A stretch of 21,358 nucleotides of DNA, taken from assembly GCA_028822675.1 (NCBI GenBank), contig JAPKDE010000021.1, forward strand, positions 1 through 21,358. The letters run 5' to 3'. The DNA comes from Dehalococcoidia bacterium (GTDB lineage: Bacteria; Chloroflexota; Dehalococcoidia; UBA3495). The translations under genes were made by a program, and so were the position numbers. Shown here piece after piece: positions 13,981 through 21,358 of the stretch. The notes below the pieces were generated by a model. It ran no database searches and was not told the DNA's origin. It saw only the letters and a list, made by a program, of their open reading frames with translations. Each line of letters starts with the position of its first letter. The first letter of the stretch is position 1.

Positions 13981-15609
13981 ATGACTACAGCAAGACCTTC
14001 CCGGCAAGTTGTTTACGGTAAAAACGGCATGGTCTGCACAAACTCACCGCTGTCTGCCGCCGCAGGACTAAAGGTACTGCAAGAAGGGGGCAACGCCTTT
14101 GACGCCGCCCTGGCCGTGGCAGCCACTGAAACCGTGACCATTGTGCCCAGTTGCGGCATTGGCGGTGACTCGTTCATCCTGCTCTACGAGGCTGAAACCA
14201 AACAGGTGACCGGCATGAGTAGCGCTGGAGTTCCCGGCTCTGGCACCAGCGCGGAGTACTACCGGAAGCAGGGCCTGACAAAGATGCCCCTAGAAGGCCC
14301 CCACTCAGTGGGCGTGCCTGGTGAGGTTGCCGCCTGGGAAGAGGTGCACCGTCGTTTCTGCACCAAGCCCTTCGAACAATTGCTGGACACCGCCATTGGA
14401 TACGCCGAAGAAGGGTTTGCCGTGGCTCCCAAAATCGCACAGAACTTTGCCAACAACGCCTCAAGGTTGGCCGGTTTCCCGTCAACGGCTGAAGTGCTGC
14501 TGGCCGACGGCAAGACTCCGGGGGAGGGCGATCTCCTGGTAAACAAAGACCTGGCCGAGTCGCTGCGACGTATCGCCAAGGGCGGGGCTGAAGAGTTCTA
14601 CAAAGGCGACCTGGCCCGGAAGATGGTCAAGGCTTTGAACGACGCTGGTGGCCTGTTCACTGCAGAGGACTTCGCCAACCATGAAGTGGATGTCTACGAC
14701 CCCATCGGCACCACTTACCGAGGCGAGATGGTCTACCAAACTCGGCCTCCGTCCCAGGGCTTCCTACACTTGGAGATGCTTAATCTAATAGAAGGATTTG
14801 ATCTTTCTGGGATGTCTTATGACAATCCGGAAGCTATCCACATAATGGTTGAAGCCAAAAAGATAGCTTACGACGACCGTAACCGCCTGGCTGGTGACCC
14901 CCGCATCGTGGAATGGCCTCTGGAAGAGATCATCTCCAAGGAGTACGCCGACCGACGCCGCGGTGAGATCAATCTAGAGAAGGCCGGCGGAGAGTCACCC
15001 GACCTGGAAGCAGGTCGCACCGACGGCAACACCACCTATTTTTGCGTGGCTGATGGCGCCGGAAACGCGGTCTCCTGGGTGCACAGCCTGTCCCACGGCT
15101 TTGGTTCCCGGTTCATGGCCGCCGGAACCGGAATTTTATTCAACAATCGCGCCGGTCGCGGGTTCACCCTGGAAGCGGGCCACCCCAACGAGTTTTCGCC
15201 CACGAAACGCACTATGCACACTCTGAACTGCTACATGACGCTGAAAGACGGCAAGGCCCACATCGTCGGCGGCACTCCCGGTGGCGATTTCCAGCCTCAG
15301 TCCGGCGTGCAGGTCATCACCAACCTCTTGGACTTTGGCATGGGCCCCCAGGCTGCTGTGGACGCTCCCCGCTGGTGGAGCTACCCCGGCACCGACCCCG
15401 CTAGCATTGAGACGGCCATGGAATTGCGTGTTGAGCCGGAGATGCCGGAAAAAACGGTTGAAGGTCTACAAAAGCTAGGACATAAGGTGACCCGACGCAA
15501 CGTGGGCCAGTATGACGGCAAGGTGCAGTTGATCCTGATCGACCAGGAACGACAGGTGCTGATCGGAGCATCCGACCCCCGGGGAGACGGCATAGCCACC
15601 TCCTACTAA
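13981..15609 (+). CDS. Gamma-glutamyltransferase family protein
   Basis: The protein has 542 residues from the ATG at 13981; GGGAG lies 11 bases before it. The Ntn-hydrolase precursor layout is complete. The large-subunit part begins with G-M-V-C-T-N-S-P-L-S-A-A-A-G (16-29), then G-G-N-A-F-D-A-A-L-A (36-45) and G-I-G-G-D-S-F (59-65). The self-cleavage point is before Thr351 in D-G-N-T-T-Y-F-C-V. The oxyanion region is G-G-T-P-G-G-D at 430-436. No signal peptide is visible, so unlike the E. coli enzyme it is probably cytoplasmic. It would hydrolyse or transfer gamma-glutamyl groups, or deacylate similar amides; many bacterial members have unknown substrates. A PIG-L deacetylase follows on the same strand after 102 bases. 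Confidence 0.92.
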   Translation: MTTARPSRQVVYGKNGMVCTNSPLSAAAGLKVLQEGGNAFDAALAVAATETVTIVPSCGIGGDSFILLYEAETKQVTGMSSAGVPGSGTSAEYYRKQGLTKMPLEGPHSVGVPGEVAAWEEVHRRFCTKPFEQLLDTAIGYAEEGFAVAPKIAQNFANNASRLAGFPSTAEVLLADGKTPGEGDLLVNKDLAESLRRIAKGGAEEFYKGDLARKMVKALNDAGGLFTAEDFANHEVDVYDPIGTTYRGEMVYQTRPPSQGFLHLEMLNLIEGFDLSGMSYDNPEAIHIMVEAKKIAYDDRNRLAGDPRIVEWPLEEIISKEYADRRRGEINLEKAGGESPDLEAGRTDGNTTYFCVADGAGNAVSWVHSLSHGFGSRFMAAGTGILFNNRAGRGFTLEAGHPNEFSPTKRTMHTLNCYMTLKDGKAHIVGGTPGGDFQPQSGVQVITNLLDFGMGPQAAVDAPRWWSYPGTDPASIETAMELRVEPEMPEKTVEGLQKLGHKVTRRNVGQYDGKVQLILIDQERQVLIGASDPRGDGIATSY

Positions 15610-15631
15610 CTGGCTCAGCCAGGTTTTGTTG
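15610..15631 (+). terminator. Weak terminator-like hairpin after the glutamyltransferase
   Basis: CTGGC (15610-15614), loop tca, GCCAG (15618-15622), then GTTTTGTT. The stem is only five pairs and starts right after the stop codon, so it may reduce rather than stop transcription into the PIG-L gene. Confidence 0.35.
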
Positions 15632-15711
15632 GGCGGGTTTGGTTGCGGTCCGAACCTGGCATGCCCCTGGGTTTAGTATGCAAAAACAACTTTGGAATAA
15701 GGAATAGATAA

Positions 15712-16572
15712 ATGCCTGGACTTCGCCTTTTGGCTTGCTTTGCCCATCCTGATGACGAGGCATTTCCCGTGGGCGGAGTGTTGGCCCAAAACGTGGCGGA
15801 AGGCCGACACGTGCGTCTGGTGACCACCACTCTGGGCGAAGAGGGAGACATCCGGCAGGAAGGCGCGGCCACTCGGGAGACGTTGGGTGAGGTCCGGAGG
15901 ATAGAGCTTTCTTGCGCAGTTCAAGCCCTGAGGCTGGAAAGCCACACTTTGCTGGAATACCGCGACTCTGGCATGGCCGGCTGGGAGGCCAACAACCACC
16001 CACGGGCCTACATCAAGGCACCGGAAGACGAGGTAGTGGAGCGGTTTGTACGGGAGATCAGAGAATTTCGGCCCCAAGTGGTGCTCACGTTTGAGCCAGG
16101 CGGGCTCTACGGCCACCCGGACCATATTGCCGTGTCCAAGCACGCCTCGAAGGCCTTTGATCTAGCATCAGACCCAGCGGCCTTTCCCGACCAATTGAAA
16201 GACGGCCTAGAGCCATATACGCCCCAGCGTCTTTTCTACAGCGCTCGACCCAAGGGGTTTCGACTGGAGTGGGCCACCAAGCTACGCGAGGCCGGGATTG
16301 ATTTCCCAATGCCCAGCCCGGAGCAACTGGACCACGGCAACCCGCCGGAGGAGATACACCTGGAGTTGGACGTGTCAGACCATCTTGAAACCAAGATGGC
16401 CTGCATCATCTGTCACCGCACCCAGGTGGCTCCGGACTGGCCCTACCACCGGGTGCCAAGGGAGCTTGCGGCGTGGGTATTGGGCCGGGAGTTTTACATC
16501 CGCGCCCGCCCGGATGTTGCCTCTGCTGAGACCGTGGCATCAGATTTCTTTGATGGCATCGCTCCAGACTAG
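15712..16572 (+). CDS. PIG-L/LmbE family N-deacetylase or amidase
   Basis: The product has 286 residues, with ATG after AAGGA at about eight bases. The zinc-binding A-H-P-D-D-E motif is at 11-16, and the third ligand histidine is in G-H-P-D-H at 134-138. An intermediate E-Y-R-D-S-G-M stretch (82-88) matches the substrate-side loop of MshB/Mca-like enzymes. Family members remove N-acetyl groups from sugars in mycothiol, bacillithiol or GlcNAc-PI synthesis, or cleave mycothiol S-conjugates (Mca). Its length and the position after a glutamyltransferase make an Mca-like role in thiol-conjugate processing possible, but sequence alone does not separate the subfamilies. It converges with a VOC gene (48-base gap). 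Confidence 0.9.
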   Translation: MPGLRLLACFAHPDDEAFPVGGVLAQNVAEGRHVRLVTTTLGEEGDIRQEGAATRETLGEVRRIELSCAVQALRLESHTLLEYRDSGMAGWEANNHPRAYIKAPEDEVVERFVREIREFRPQVVLTFEPGGLYGHPDHIAVSKHASKAFDLASDPAAFPDQLKDGLEPYTPQRLFYSARPKGFRLEWATKLREAGIDFPMPSPEQLDHGNPPEEIHLELDVSDHLETKMACIICHRTQVAPDWPYHRVPRELAAWVLGREFYIRARPDVASAETVASDFFDGIAPD

Positions 16573-16620
16573 GTCAAACAACTTCTAACCCAAGCTGCGG
16601 ATTACCCGGGATTACCTGTA

Positions 16621-17013
16621 TTACTCAGCGGGGCGTTGAATAAGCTCCACTGATACTTCGTCTGGTGCTACAACGAACGCGACCATCGTGCCTGAGGGCA
16701 TGGTCCACGGCTCGCAGTTGAACTTCACGTTGTTTTTCTTCAGACCGGCGCATAGCTCTATCAGGTCGTCGGTTTCAAAGCCAAAGTGGTCCAGGCCGTA
16801 ACGAGGTTCGGTTGTCCCGGCGATGGGGTCTTCGCCCTCGGCACAGCCGGATATGGTCATCATATGCTCGCCGTTCAACTCAAGCTGGATCGATTTTGTG
16901 GTGGACAACGGGCGCTCTGAGGTGATGGCAGCGCCAAAATTGTCGCAATACCACTTGGCGGCGGCATCTGGGTCTCCACTGCGGAAATGAAGGTGATTCA
17001 AGGCAACTTTCAC
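16621..17013 (-). CDS. VOC-superfamily (glyoxalase/bleomycin-resistance-like) protein
   Basis: The product is 130 residues from a GTG start, supported by AGGAG seven bases upstream. It has two beta-alpha-beta-beta-beta modules. Metal ligands expected for the fold are present: His7 (L-N-H-L-H-F), His76 (L-D-H-F-G-F) and Glu123 (S-V-E-L-I). The active-site side has W-Y-C-D-N-F-G typical of glyoxalase-like members. Possible activities are lactoylglutathione-lyase-type isomerisation, thiol transfer or ring cleavage; I cannot choose between them. It lacks the D-P-E-G-N motif of the dioxygenase-like VOC at 8931, having A-P-D-E-V instead. Confidence 0.82.
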   Translation of the reverse strand: MKVALNHLHFRSGDPDAAAKWYCDNFGAAITSERPLSTTKSIQLELNGEHMMTISGCAEGEDPIAGTTEPRYGLDHFGFETDDLIELCAGLKKNNVKFNCEPWTMPSGTMVAFVVAPDEVSVELIQRPAE

Positions 17014-17024
17014 GGCTGTACTCC

Positions 17025-17047
17025 TAAAGTGATTAAGTAAAGTGATT
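17025..17047. repeat. Short direct repeat upstream of the VOC gene
   Basis: TAAAGTGATT occurs at 17025-17034 and again at 17038-17047, a 13-base period. The left copy touches the VOC gene's ribosome binding site (minus strand). It could be an operator pair or chance duplication. Confidence 0.5.
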
Positions 17048-17166
17048 TGGGCTAATAACCGGCCCGAAACCTCTTTCCAGGCGTGGGGTCAACGGTCACA
17101 GGCCCTAGTTTACTCCACAAGTCACCAGCGGTGAAGTTGTCTATTGTTGTAAATCCGAGAAGCGAT

Positions 17167-17622
17167 TTACGTAGCAGGTTGATTGGCACGGGCTGGGTGT
17201 CTGGCCGGCTTATTCAGCCAGTCAATCACCGGTCGACAACCCCAGAATATTCCCGGCATTGGTTCAGGAGAGATCAACGGCGAACCCCCAATGGCCCGCA
17301 AACAATCGGCTTCAGTGCCGATGTTCTCGTACATCAAAAAGACCATGCCGACATTGGGACAATCGTCCCAGCAGATGAATTTTTCAATCAGCAACTGACC
17401 GTTTCTCACATCGACGCCCACTGATATTGGATAAGCATTGGGATCAAAATGGCCATCATCGACGGTCAAGTTAATCTCGTGCAGCCGCTCCATCTCAGCC
17501 TGCAACCCATCCGTGTCCATCACTGGGTCAGAGAGGGTCCAAAAATCCGGACCCGTACACCCAAGCACAATCAGTAATAACACCGTTGCCGCGCCTAGAA
17601 GCGGTAGCAGCGATTTTTTCAA
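17167..17622 (-). CDS. Small secreted lipoprotein, unknown function
   Basis: The product is 151 residues from a TTG start with GGAAAG upstream. The signal peptide (M-K-K-S-L-L-P-L-L-G then a long hydrophobic run) ends in a lipobox I-V-L-G-C, so Cys22 is the predicted lipid anchor. The mature part has four more cysteines (in I-C-W-D-D-C, A-D-C-L and W-G-C-R), which could form two disulphides outside the cell. The segment V-G-V-D-V-R-N-G-Q-L-L-I-E looks like an ordinary beta sheet. No family recognised. It is 153 bases upstream of the VOC gene on the same strand, so a shared transcript is possible. Confidence 0.72.
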   Translation of the reverse strand: MKKSLLPLLGAATVLLLIVLGCTGPDFWTLSDPVMDTDGLQAEMERLHEINLTVDDGHFDPNAYPISVGVDVRNGQLLIEKFICWDDCPNVGMVFLMYENIGTEADCLRAIGGSPLISPEPMPGIFWGCRPVIDWLNKPARHPARANQPAT

Positions 17623-17803
17623 ATGTTTCTTTCCGTAAAACTAACCATGGATTCAGCCGTTCTTAATTTAGGAAACGTTGATACAAAACTATTTTCCCTT
17701 CTTGCATCCTCTATAAATCTGGCCTTAATGGCAAATGTTGCGCTCACCGGCTCTTTGGCTCGCCAGTATTTACACAAACCTGGAATCACCTATTCGGTAA
17801 TTT

Positions 17804-17820
17804 ACCTCTGCATCAGAGGT
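17804..17820. promoter_or_regulatory. 17-bp palindrome upstream of the lipoprotein amidohydrolase
   Basis: ACCTCTG (17804-17810), cat, CAGAGGT (17814-17820): perfect 7-base arms with a 3-base centre. It lies just upstream of a candidate -35 (17827) and could be an operator. Confidence 0.4.
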
Positions 17821-17826
17821 CTGCCC

Positions 17827-17855
17827 TTGAACGTAACCCAGACCTAATTTAACCT
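17827..17855 (+). promoter_or_regulatory. Candidate promoter implying a leaderless transcript
   Basis: TTGAAC (17827-17832), a 17-base spacer and TAACCT (17850-17855, three of six to consensus) lie so close to the ATG at 17862 that transcription would begin at or next to it. No Shine-Dalgarno site precedes this ATG. Confidence 0.35.
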
Positions 17856-17861
17856 CGAAAT

Positions 17862-19597
17862 ATGAGCAGAAAAATATTTCCTCTTATCATTTTGGTGCTC
17901 ACACTGGTTTTGATTGCGGCCTGCGGGGGAGCCTCAGAGCCACAACTAGCCAGTGTTGGAGTTCAAACAGGCTCTACTCCTGAGCCTACTCTGGAGCCGA
18001 CGTCCGGGCCGACAGTGGAACCGGCAGTCTCTGACGGTCAGTCCGTTGCCGACACTGTTGCGACTACAGAGTCGGCTGCCACTACCGTAAAAACTGGGCC
18101 GAAGACCTCAGACGCAGATCTTGCGATTCCGGCTGAGATTACCGTTGGTGGTCAAACTTTTGACACTGGCGATCTGATGGCCCAAGCCCTGAGCTCACCT
18201 GAAGTATTTTCGTGTTTGACCAGCAAAACGGACGTGCAGACCTTATTTGAATTGGCCGATCGAACACCTACGGCTGATGAGATGGACCTGCTGCTGCCTT
18301 GTCTAGCTGACCAACAACAAACGTCCGCCGAAACGACAAGTCCAGCCAGTACGCCAAGTCCAACGGCGACACCCAAAACGATATTGACCCAGGCTCTGGA
18401 ATCGCCCAGATTGATGTGGTGCCTGTCCGATAAAGTCGGGATGGACGTTCTGATTGATCTGGAGAATCGCTCGGCGACCAGCCAAGAGAGTTCCACTATC
18501 CGATCCTGCACGTCCGACACGCAGGAGATTGCCGCCTGGAACGCAGAATGGCCAAAGCGTATTGATGCTGCATTCACTCCATCAACCTGTGGCACGCCAC
18601 CCACGACCAACTTCCCGGCTTCGTACTACCAGGGGCCGTTAATCGACACCCATATGCACATTCCGCAACTTCCTGACGACCAATACGGAGAACAAGACAC
18701 CGGTTACGTGTCGCCCAGAGGCGCAGAGTCTGACAAATACAACACCATTTCCCAGGAACAACGTCCGCTCCTGGGTCGGACGATAAATATCGACCGCATC
18801 GCCTGCACTCTTAAAAACGAGGGCAGCATCAAGGCCTTTGCCTTTTTCCCAACCTTCCCGGAGATTACATCTCCCGCGATTGAGGTGGCCCACCGCGCGG
18901 TTCAGCAGTACCCTGATCTGTTCGTGCCCTTCATCCAGGCGTCAGCCAACGGTGTCGCTACCCTTGAGGCAAGATTATTGATGTGATGATTGACGTTCGT
19001 CCGGGTTTGTTCGCCGGGTTTGGCGAGGTTGGAGATTCACCAACTGAACCCATCAACCCCCTACCCGACTCTGAGATCTACCTGGGAGACTTCCAAGTGG
19101 TCAGTGACCACGGCAACATGCTGGTGTACTTCCACCCTGACGTGGGACACCAAGACAACCTGGAACGGGCTCTGCAGCAATATTCAGACGTCACATTCAT
19201 CATCCACGCCGATTTTGTTCGCCCCCACGTCCAGGGCATCGTGGACCGCAATCCTAATGTCTATTACACCTACAACGACATCTTTGGTATTTCCGGAGAA
19301 GTTGCAGAGACGTTCAGGTTTGGCGAGAAAGAAGCCTTCCTGGCCGATATGAGGGCCGAATGGGACAATCTGCTTGATGAAGCGGATGAGATGTATCGGC
19401 CCATGATTGAAGCCCATCCCGACCGGTTCATGTGGGACACAGATCGGGGGGATATTGTCTGGGGCTATGACGAAGAGGTGGGTCAGATACTGGCGGAGTT
19501 TGGACGGGCTTTCATCGGCCGGTTCGACCCAGCGATCCAGGCTGACCTTGGCTACAAAAACGCCGAGCGGCTGATTGCACTTACAACCAAGCCATAG
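17862..19597 (+). pseudogene. Lipoprotein-anchored amidohydrolase interrupted by a one-base frameshift
   Basis: The first part (17862-18986, 374 residues) has a signal peptide with lipobox L-I-A-A-C (Cys21), a Thr/Pro/Ser-rich linker, two copies of a ~49-residue helical repeat (about 104-152 and 173-221), and then the start of an amidohydrolase TIM barrel with I-D-T-H-M-H (about 261-266, metal ligands). It stops at a TGA at 18984-18986. The second part (18983-19597) continues the barrel in another frame: G-L-F-A-G-F-G-E-V-G, then I-I-H-A-D (ligand His) and F-M-W-D-T-D-R-G-D (ligand Asp). Reading L-E-A then K-I-I-D-V across 18966-18985 restores a continuous protein of about 578 residues if one base is missing near 18969-18970. 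It may be a real mutation, an assembly error, or two coupled genes. The hydrolysed substrate is unknown. Confidence 0.75.
18171..18524 (+). repeat. Internal protein repeat, two units 207 bases apart
   Basis: Residues encoded at 18171-18317 and 18378-18524 align without gaps over about 49 positions. The shared frame is Q-A-L-x-S-P, C-L, K, L, L, D/N-R, T, C, D. Each unit has two cysteines 29 residues apart, suggesting a disulphide-closed helical module. Confidence 0.65.
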
Positions 19598-19620
19598 CGT
19601 CCAAGCAGACTAAAACTACC

Positions 19621-19664
19621 AAACAAAAGCCGCCGCCCAGATAACTGGGCGGCGGCTTTTGTTT
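19621..19664. terminator. Bidirectional rho-independent terminator
   Basis: A perfect 20-base arm (19621-19640) and its complement (19645-19664) with loop ataa. The GC core is GCCGCCGCCCAG and the outer bases give T-rich tails on both strands. It separates the convergent amidohydrolase and oxaloacetate decarboxylase-like genes. Confidence 0.93.
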
Positions 19665-19693
19665 CAAATCAAATCAAACTATCTCTAGCCTGA

Positions 19694-20551
19694 TTAATTA
19701 AGAAAACTTGTGGTCCACTTGTCGTAGTCGGCTTTGCGCATGAACTGGTCCATCTGCTCTGAGGTGGCCAGTTGGGGCTTCAGGTCTGCTGGCGACACGC
19801 CGTCACGCAGGGCCTTTAGGGTGTCATAGGTGGCCTTGATTGCCGCTGCAAAGGGTAGGTGGCCTTGGAGGGCAACCCGTACTCCAACGGAACCCAGGTA
19901 GTCTTTGTCGGCCAACTCGCCGGTGGTTCCACCCAGAAGCAGCGGTCCCTTCATCTCGGCGGCAACAGCCTCAACCTCGGCCTTGGTCGTTGCACCGGCC
20001 AGGAACACCGCATCAACGCCCGCCGCTTCGTAGGCTTTAACGCGTTTGATAGTATCGGCCAGGTCGGTGATTCTTAGGGAACTGGTCCGTCCGGCAACCA
20101 CCATGTTGGGGTCGGTCCGGGCCGCCAGTGCCGCCTTCATCTTGCCCACACCCTCGTCAATGGGCAACACGGTGGTGCCGCCGCCAAATGATTGGGGAAG
20201 CACGGTGTCTTCGATTGTCATAGCAGCAACGCCGGCGGTCTCCAGCTCTTCCACCGTCCGCATCACGTTCAGGGCGTTGCCGTAACCGTGGTCGGCGTCC
20301 ACCATCAGGCTCAGGTCACCGGCGCGGCAAATGCGGTGAATCTGCTGGGCAAACTCTGTGAGGGTCAACACTATCAGGTCGGGCGCGCCCAGCACGGTTC
20401 CGGAGGCGATGGAACCGGCAAACATGCCAACCTCAAATCCCAGATCCTCAGCGATGCGCGCCGAGATGGGGTCGAACACCGAACCGGGGTAAACGCACTT
20501 ATCGCCGGCCAGTATGCCCCGGTATCTTTCTCTTCTTGTGGTAAAGTTCAT
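19694..20551 (-). CDS. Isocitrate lyase/PEP mutase superfamily, oxaloacetate decarboxylase-like
   Basis: The product has 285 residues, with ATG after AAAGGTG. The TIM barrel signature is M-V-D-A-D-H-G-Y-G-N (83-92, Asp85 and Asp87 for magnesium), followed by T-I-E-D-T (112-116). The stretch from D-A-D-H-G-Y-G-N through R-T-V-E-E-L-E and I-E-D-T-V-L-P closely matches the oxaloacetate decarboxylase branch (the Pseudomonas PA4872 type), as I recall it. The K-K-C-G-H loop of isocitrate and methylisocitrate lyases is absent. The enzyme would decarboxylate oxaloacetate to pyruvate or act on a related alpha-oxo acid. Such lyases can serve the final steps of ring-cleavage pathways, where oxo-acids are released. 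It is monocistronic, closed by the terminator at 19621-19664. Confidence 0.85.
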   Translation of the reverse strand: MNFTTRRERYRGILAGDKCVYPGSVFDPISARIAEDLGFEVGMFAGSIASGTVLGAPDLIVLTLTEFAQQIHRICRAGDLSLMVDADHGYGNALNVMRTVEELETAGVAAMTIEDTVLPQSFGGGTTVLPIDEGVGKMKAALAARTDPNMVVAGRTSSLRITDLADTIKRVKAYEAAGVDAVFLAGATTKAEVEAVAAEMKGPLLLGGTTGELADKDYLGSVGVRVALQGHLPFAAAIKATYDTLKALRDGVSPADLKPQLATSEQMDQFMRKADYDKWTTSFLN

Positions 20552-20696
20552 GATTACACCTTTTCTAGTCTCAAAGTTCTGGTCTAAAAAGACCGTCCGC
20601 AGTCTTTAGTTTCCAAGCCGGATTGTTCAAACCAAGCTTGGAATCAGCCACCCAAATCCCGGCCCATTCTAACATAGGCAGTTTGGAGCGCCCTCA

Positions 20697-21358
20697 ATGG
20701 ATCAACAACCAGGTGATCAACTCGTTGTAGGAGTGGACTACAGCGGGGCCAAGACCGACCAAAATACCTGGGTAACCCAGGGAACACTGAACGGTGGCGT
20801 TCTCACTCTGATTTCCTGCGAGCGCACGCCCCGCGCAGAACTTGCCACCCTGCTGGCTGCTTTACCCAACACCGCGGTAGCCGCTCTGGACTTTCCATTC
20901 TCTGTTCCCACATCGTTCGCCACCCAGTGGCGCCCCAAAGCCAGTACCATGCCCGAGCTCTGGGACGCCGCCGCAGCCATCGACCTTTCAGATTTCATGG
21001 TCCTGCGGGACAATTTTGTCGCCGAACACGGTGAGCCCTACCGCCGGGGTGATTTTTACTTTCCGGAGTGCTACTCCTGTTTGCACAAGGCCAACCCCAA
21101 CATGGTGCCCATGACCTTTCGGGGAATGCAGATGCTACACGACCTGTGGCAAAAGGGTTGCCAGGTGCCACCGCTCCCAGACAACTGCAGGAACGGCCTT
21201 GTTCTATTGGAATCCATGCCTGGCGCGGCCCTCAGAGCTTTTGGTCTGCCTTTCAAAGGCTACAAAAAGGGGCGTTCAGCAGTGGAACTCAGGGGTGAAA
21301 TACTGAACGGTCTGGCCATGAAATCAGGGATTGAGATAGCCAACCTGGCCGATTTCAG
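20697..21358 (+). CDS. DUF429 family protein (partial, runs off the right edge)
   Basis: ATG at 20697 has GGAG about eight bases upstream and the frame stays open to the end of the window (about 220 residues). It begins Q-L-V-V-G-V-D-Y-S-G-A-K, a ribonuclease-H-like first strand with the conserved Asp, then A-A-L-D-F-P-F-S-V-P (second acidic strand). The later block L-V-L-L-E-S-M-P-G-A-A-L-R-A-F-G-L-P, followed by Y-K-K-G, is the DUF429 hallmark. The family is a predicted nuclease-like group with no well-established role. The gene diverges from the oxaloacetate decarboxylase-like gene over a 145-base gap holding a CCAAGCTTGG palindrome (20632-20641). Confidence 0.82.
   Translation, partial: MDQQPGDQLVVGVDYSGAKTDQNTWVTQGTLNGGVLTLISCERTPRAELATLLAALPNTAVAALDFPFSVPTSFATQWRPKASTMPELWDAAAAIDLSDFMVLRDNFVAEHGEPYRRGDFYFPECYSCLHKANPNMVPMTFRGMQMLHDLWQKGCQVPPLPDNCRNGLVLLESMPGAALRAFGLPFKGYKKGRSAVELRGEILNGLAMKSGIEIANLADF

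Noticed and set aside
16603..16619. GGATTACC repeated as overlapping direct copies between the PIG-L and VOC genes
   Set aside because: Very short and in a convergent gap; likely chance.
17149..17170. GTAAATC / GATTTAC inverted repeat at the end of the small lipoprotein gene
   Set aside because: The stem is AT-rich, overlaps the stop codon and has no T run; too weak to call a terminator.
17623..17847. 74-codon plus-strand frame between the two lipoprotein genes
   Set aside because: It occupies a divergent promoter gap, spans the 17-base palindrome, and no binding site or family pattern supports it.

Overview
The window is chromosomal bacterial DNA of moderate GC, gene-dense, with short intergenic gaps, strong rho-independent terminators and frequent GTG/TTG starts. 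The gene content is several unrelated flavin-dependent oxygenases, two different classes of extradiol ring-cleavage dioxygenase, a PEP-mutase/oxaloacetate decarboxylase relative, PIG-L and VOC proteins, and lipoproteins with ordinary signal-peptidase-II sites. That mix resembles the marine SAR202 group and related Chloroflexota that oxidise recalcitrant organic matter. This taxonomic guess is inference: there is no rRNA or marker gene here. No phage, IS transposase, CRISPR, tRNA or rRNA was found.

Layout. 1-1155: the tail of an upstream gene, a stand-alone beta-sandwich (GH2 sugar-binding-like) protein, a small protein with a very acidic tail, and a 67-bp tandem repeat. 1156-3010: a single-cysteine thioredoxin-like protein diverging from a DUF6941-like protein, then two tandem tiny desulforedoxin-like proteins behind a good sigma70-type promoter, closed by a bidirectional terminator. 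3030-5424 (minus): a zinc alcohol dehydrogenase followed by an acyl-CoA-dehydrogenase-fold monooxygenase. 5674-7094: a small membrane protein, a paired-palindrome element, and two universal stress proteins on the minus strand. 7340-9452: an HpaB-type aromatic hydroxylase followed by a VOC-type extradiol dioxygenase-like protein, ended by a strong terminator. 9476-11258: a lipoprotein and a Cof-type HAD phosphatase, then a second copy of the paired-palindrome element. 11533-13662 (minus): a LigB-type dioxygenase and a luciferase-like monooxygenase under a near-consensus promoter. 13981-17622: a gamma-glutamyltransferase and a PIG-L deacetylase (plus), facing a VOC protein and a lipoprotein (minus). 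17862-19597: a lipoprotein-anchored amidohydrolase interrupted by a one-base frameshift. 19694-21358: an oxaloacetate decarboxylase-like enzyme and a DUF429 gene that runs off the window.

Working together. The likely theme is oxidative attack on aromatic or other resistant organic compounds. Hydroxylation (HpaB-like, ACAD-like and luciferase-like monooxygenases) would be followed by ring opening (VOC-type and LigB-type dioxygenases) and by handling of alcohols and oxo-acids (alcohol dehydrogenase, oxaloacetate decarboxylase-like lyase). The GGT, PIG-L and VOC genes would fit processing of thiol conjugates. The desulforedoxin-like, thioredoxin-like and stress proteins would fit redox maintenance. 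Substrates cannot be read from the sequence.
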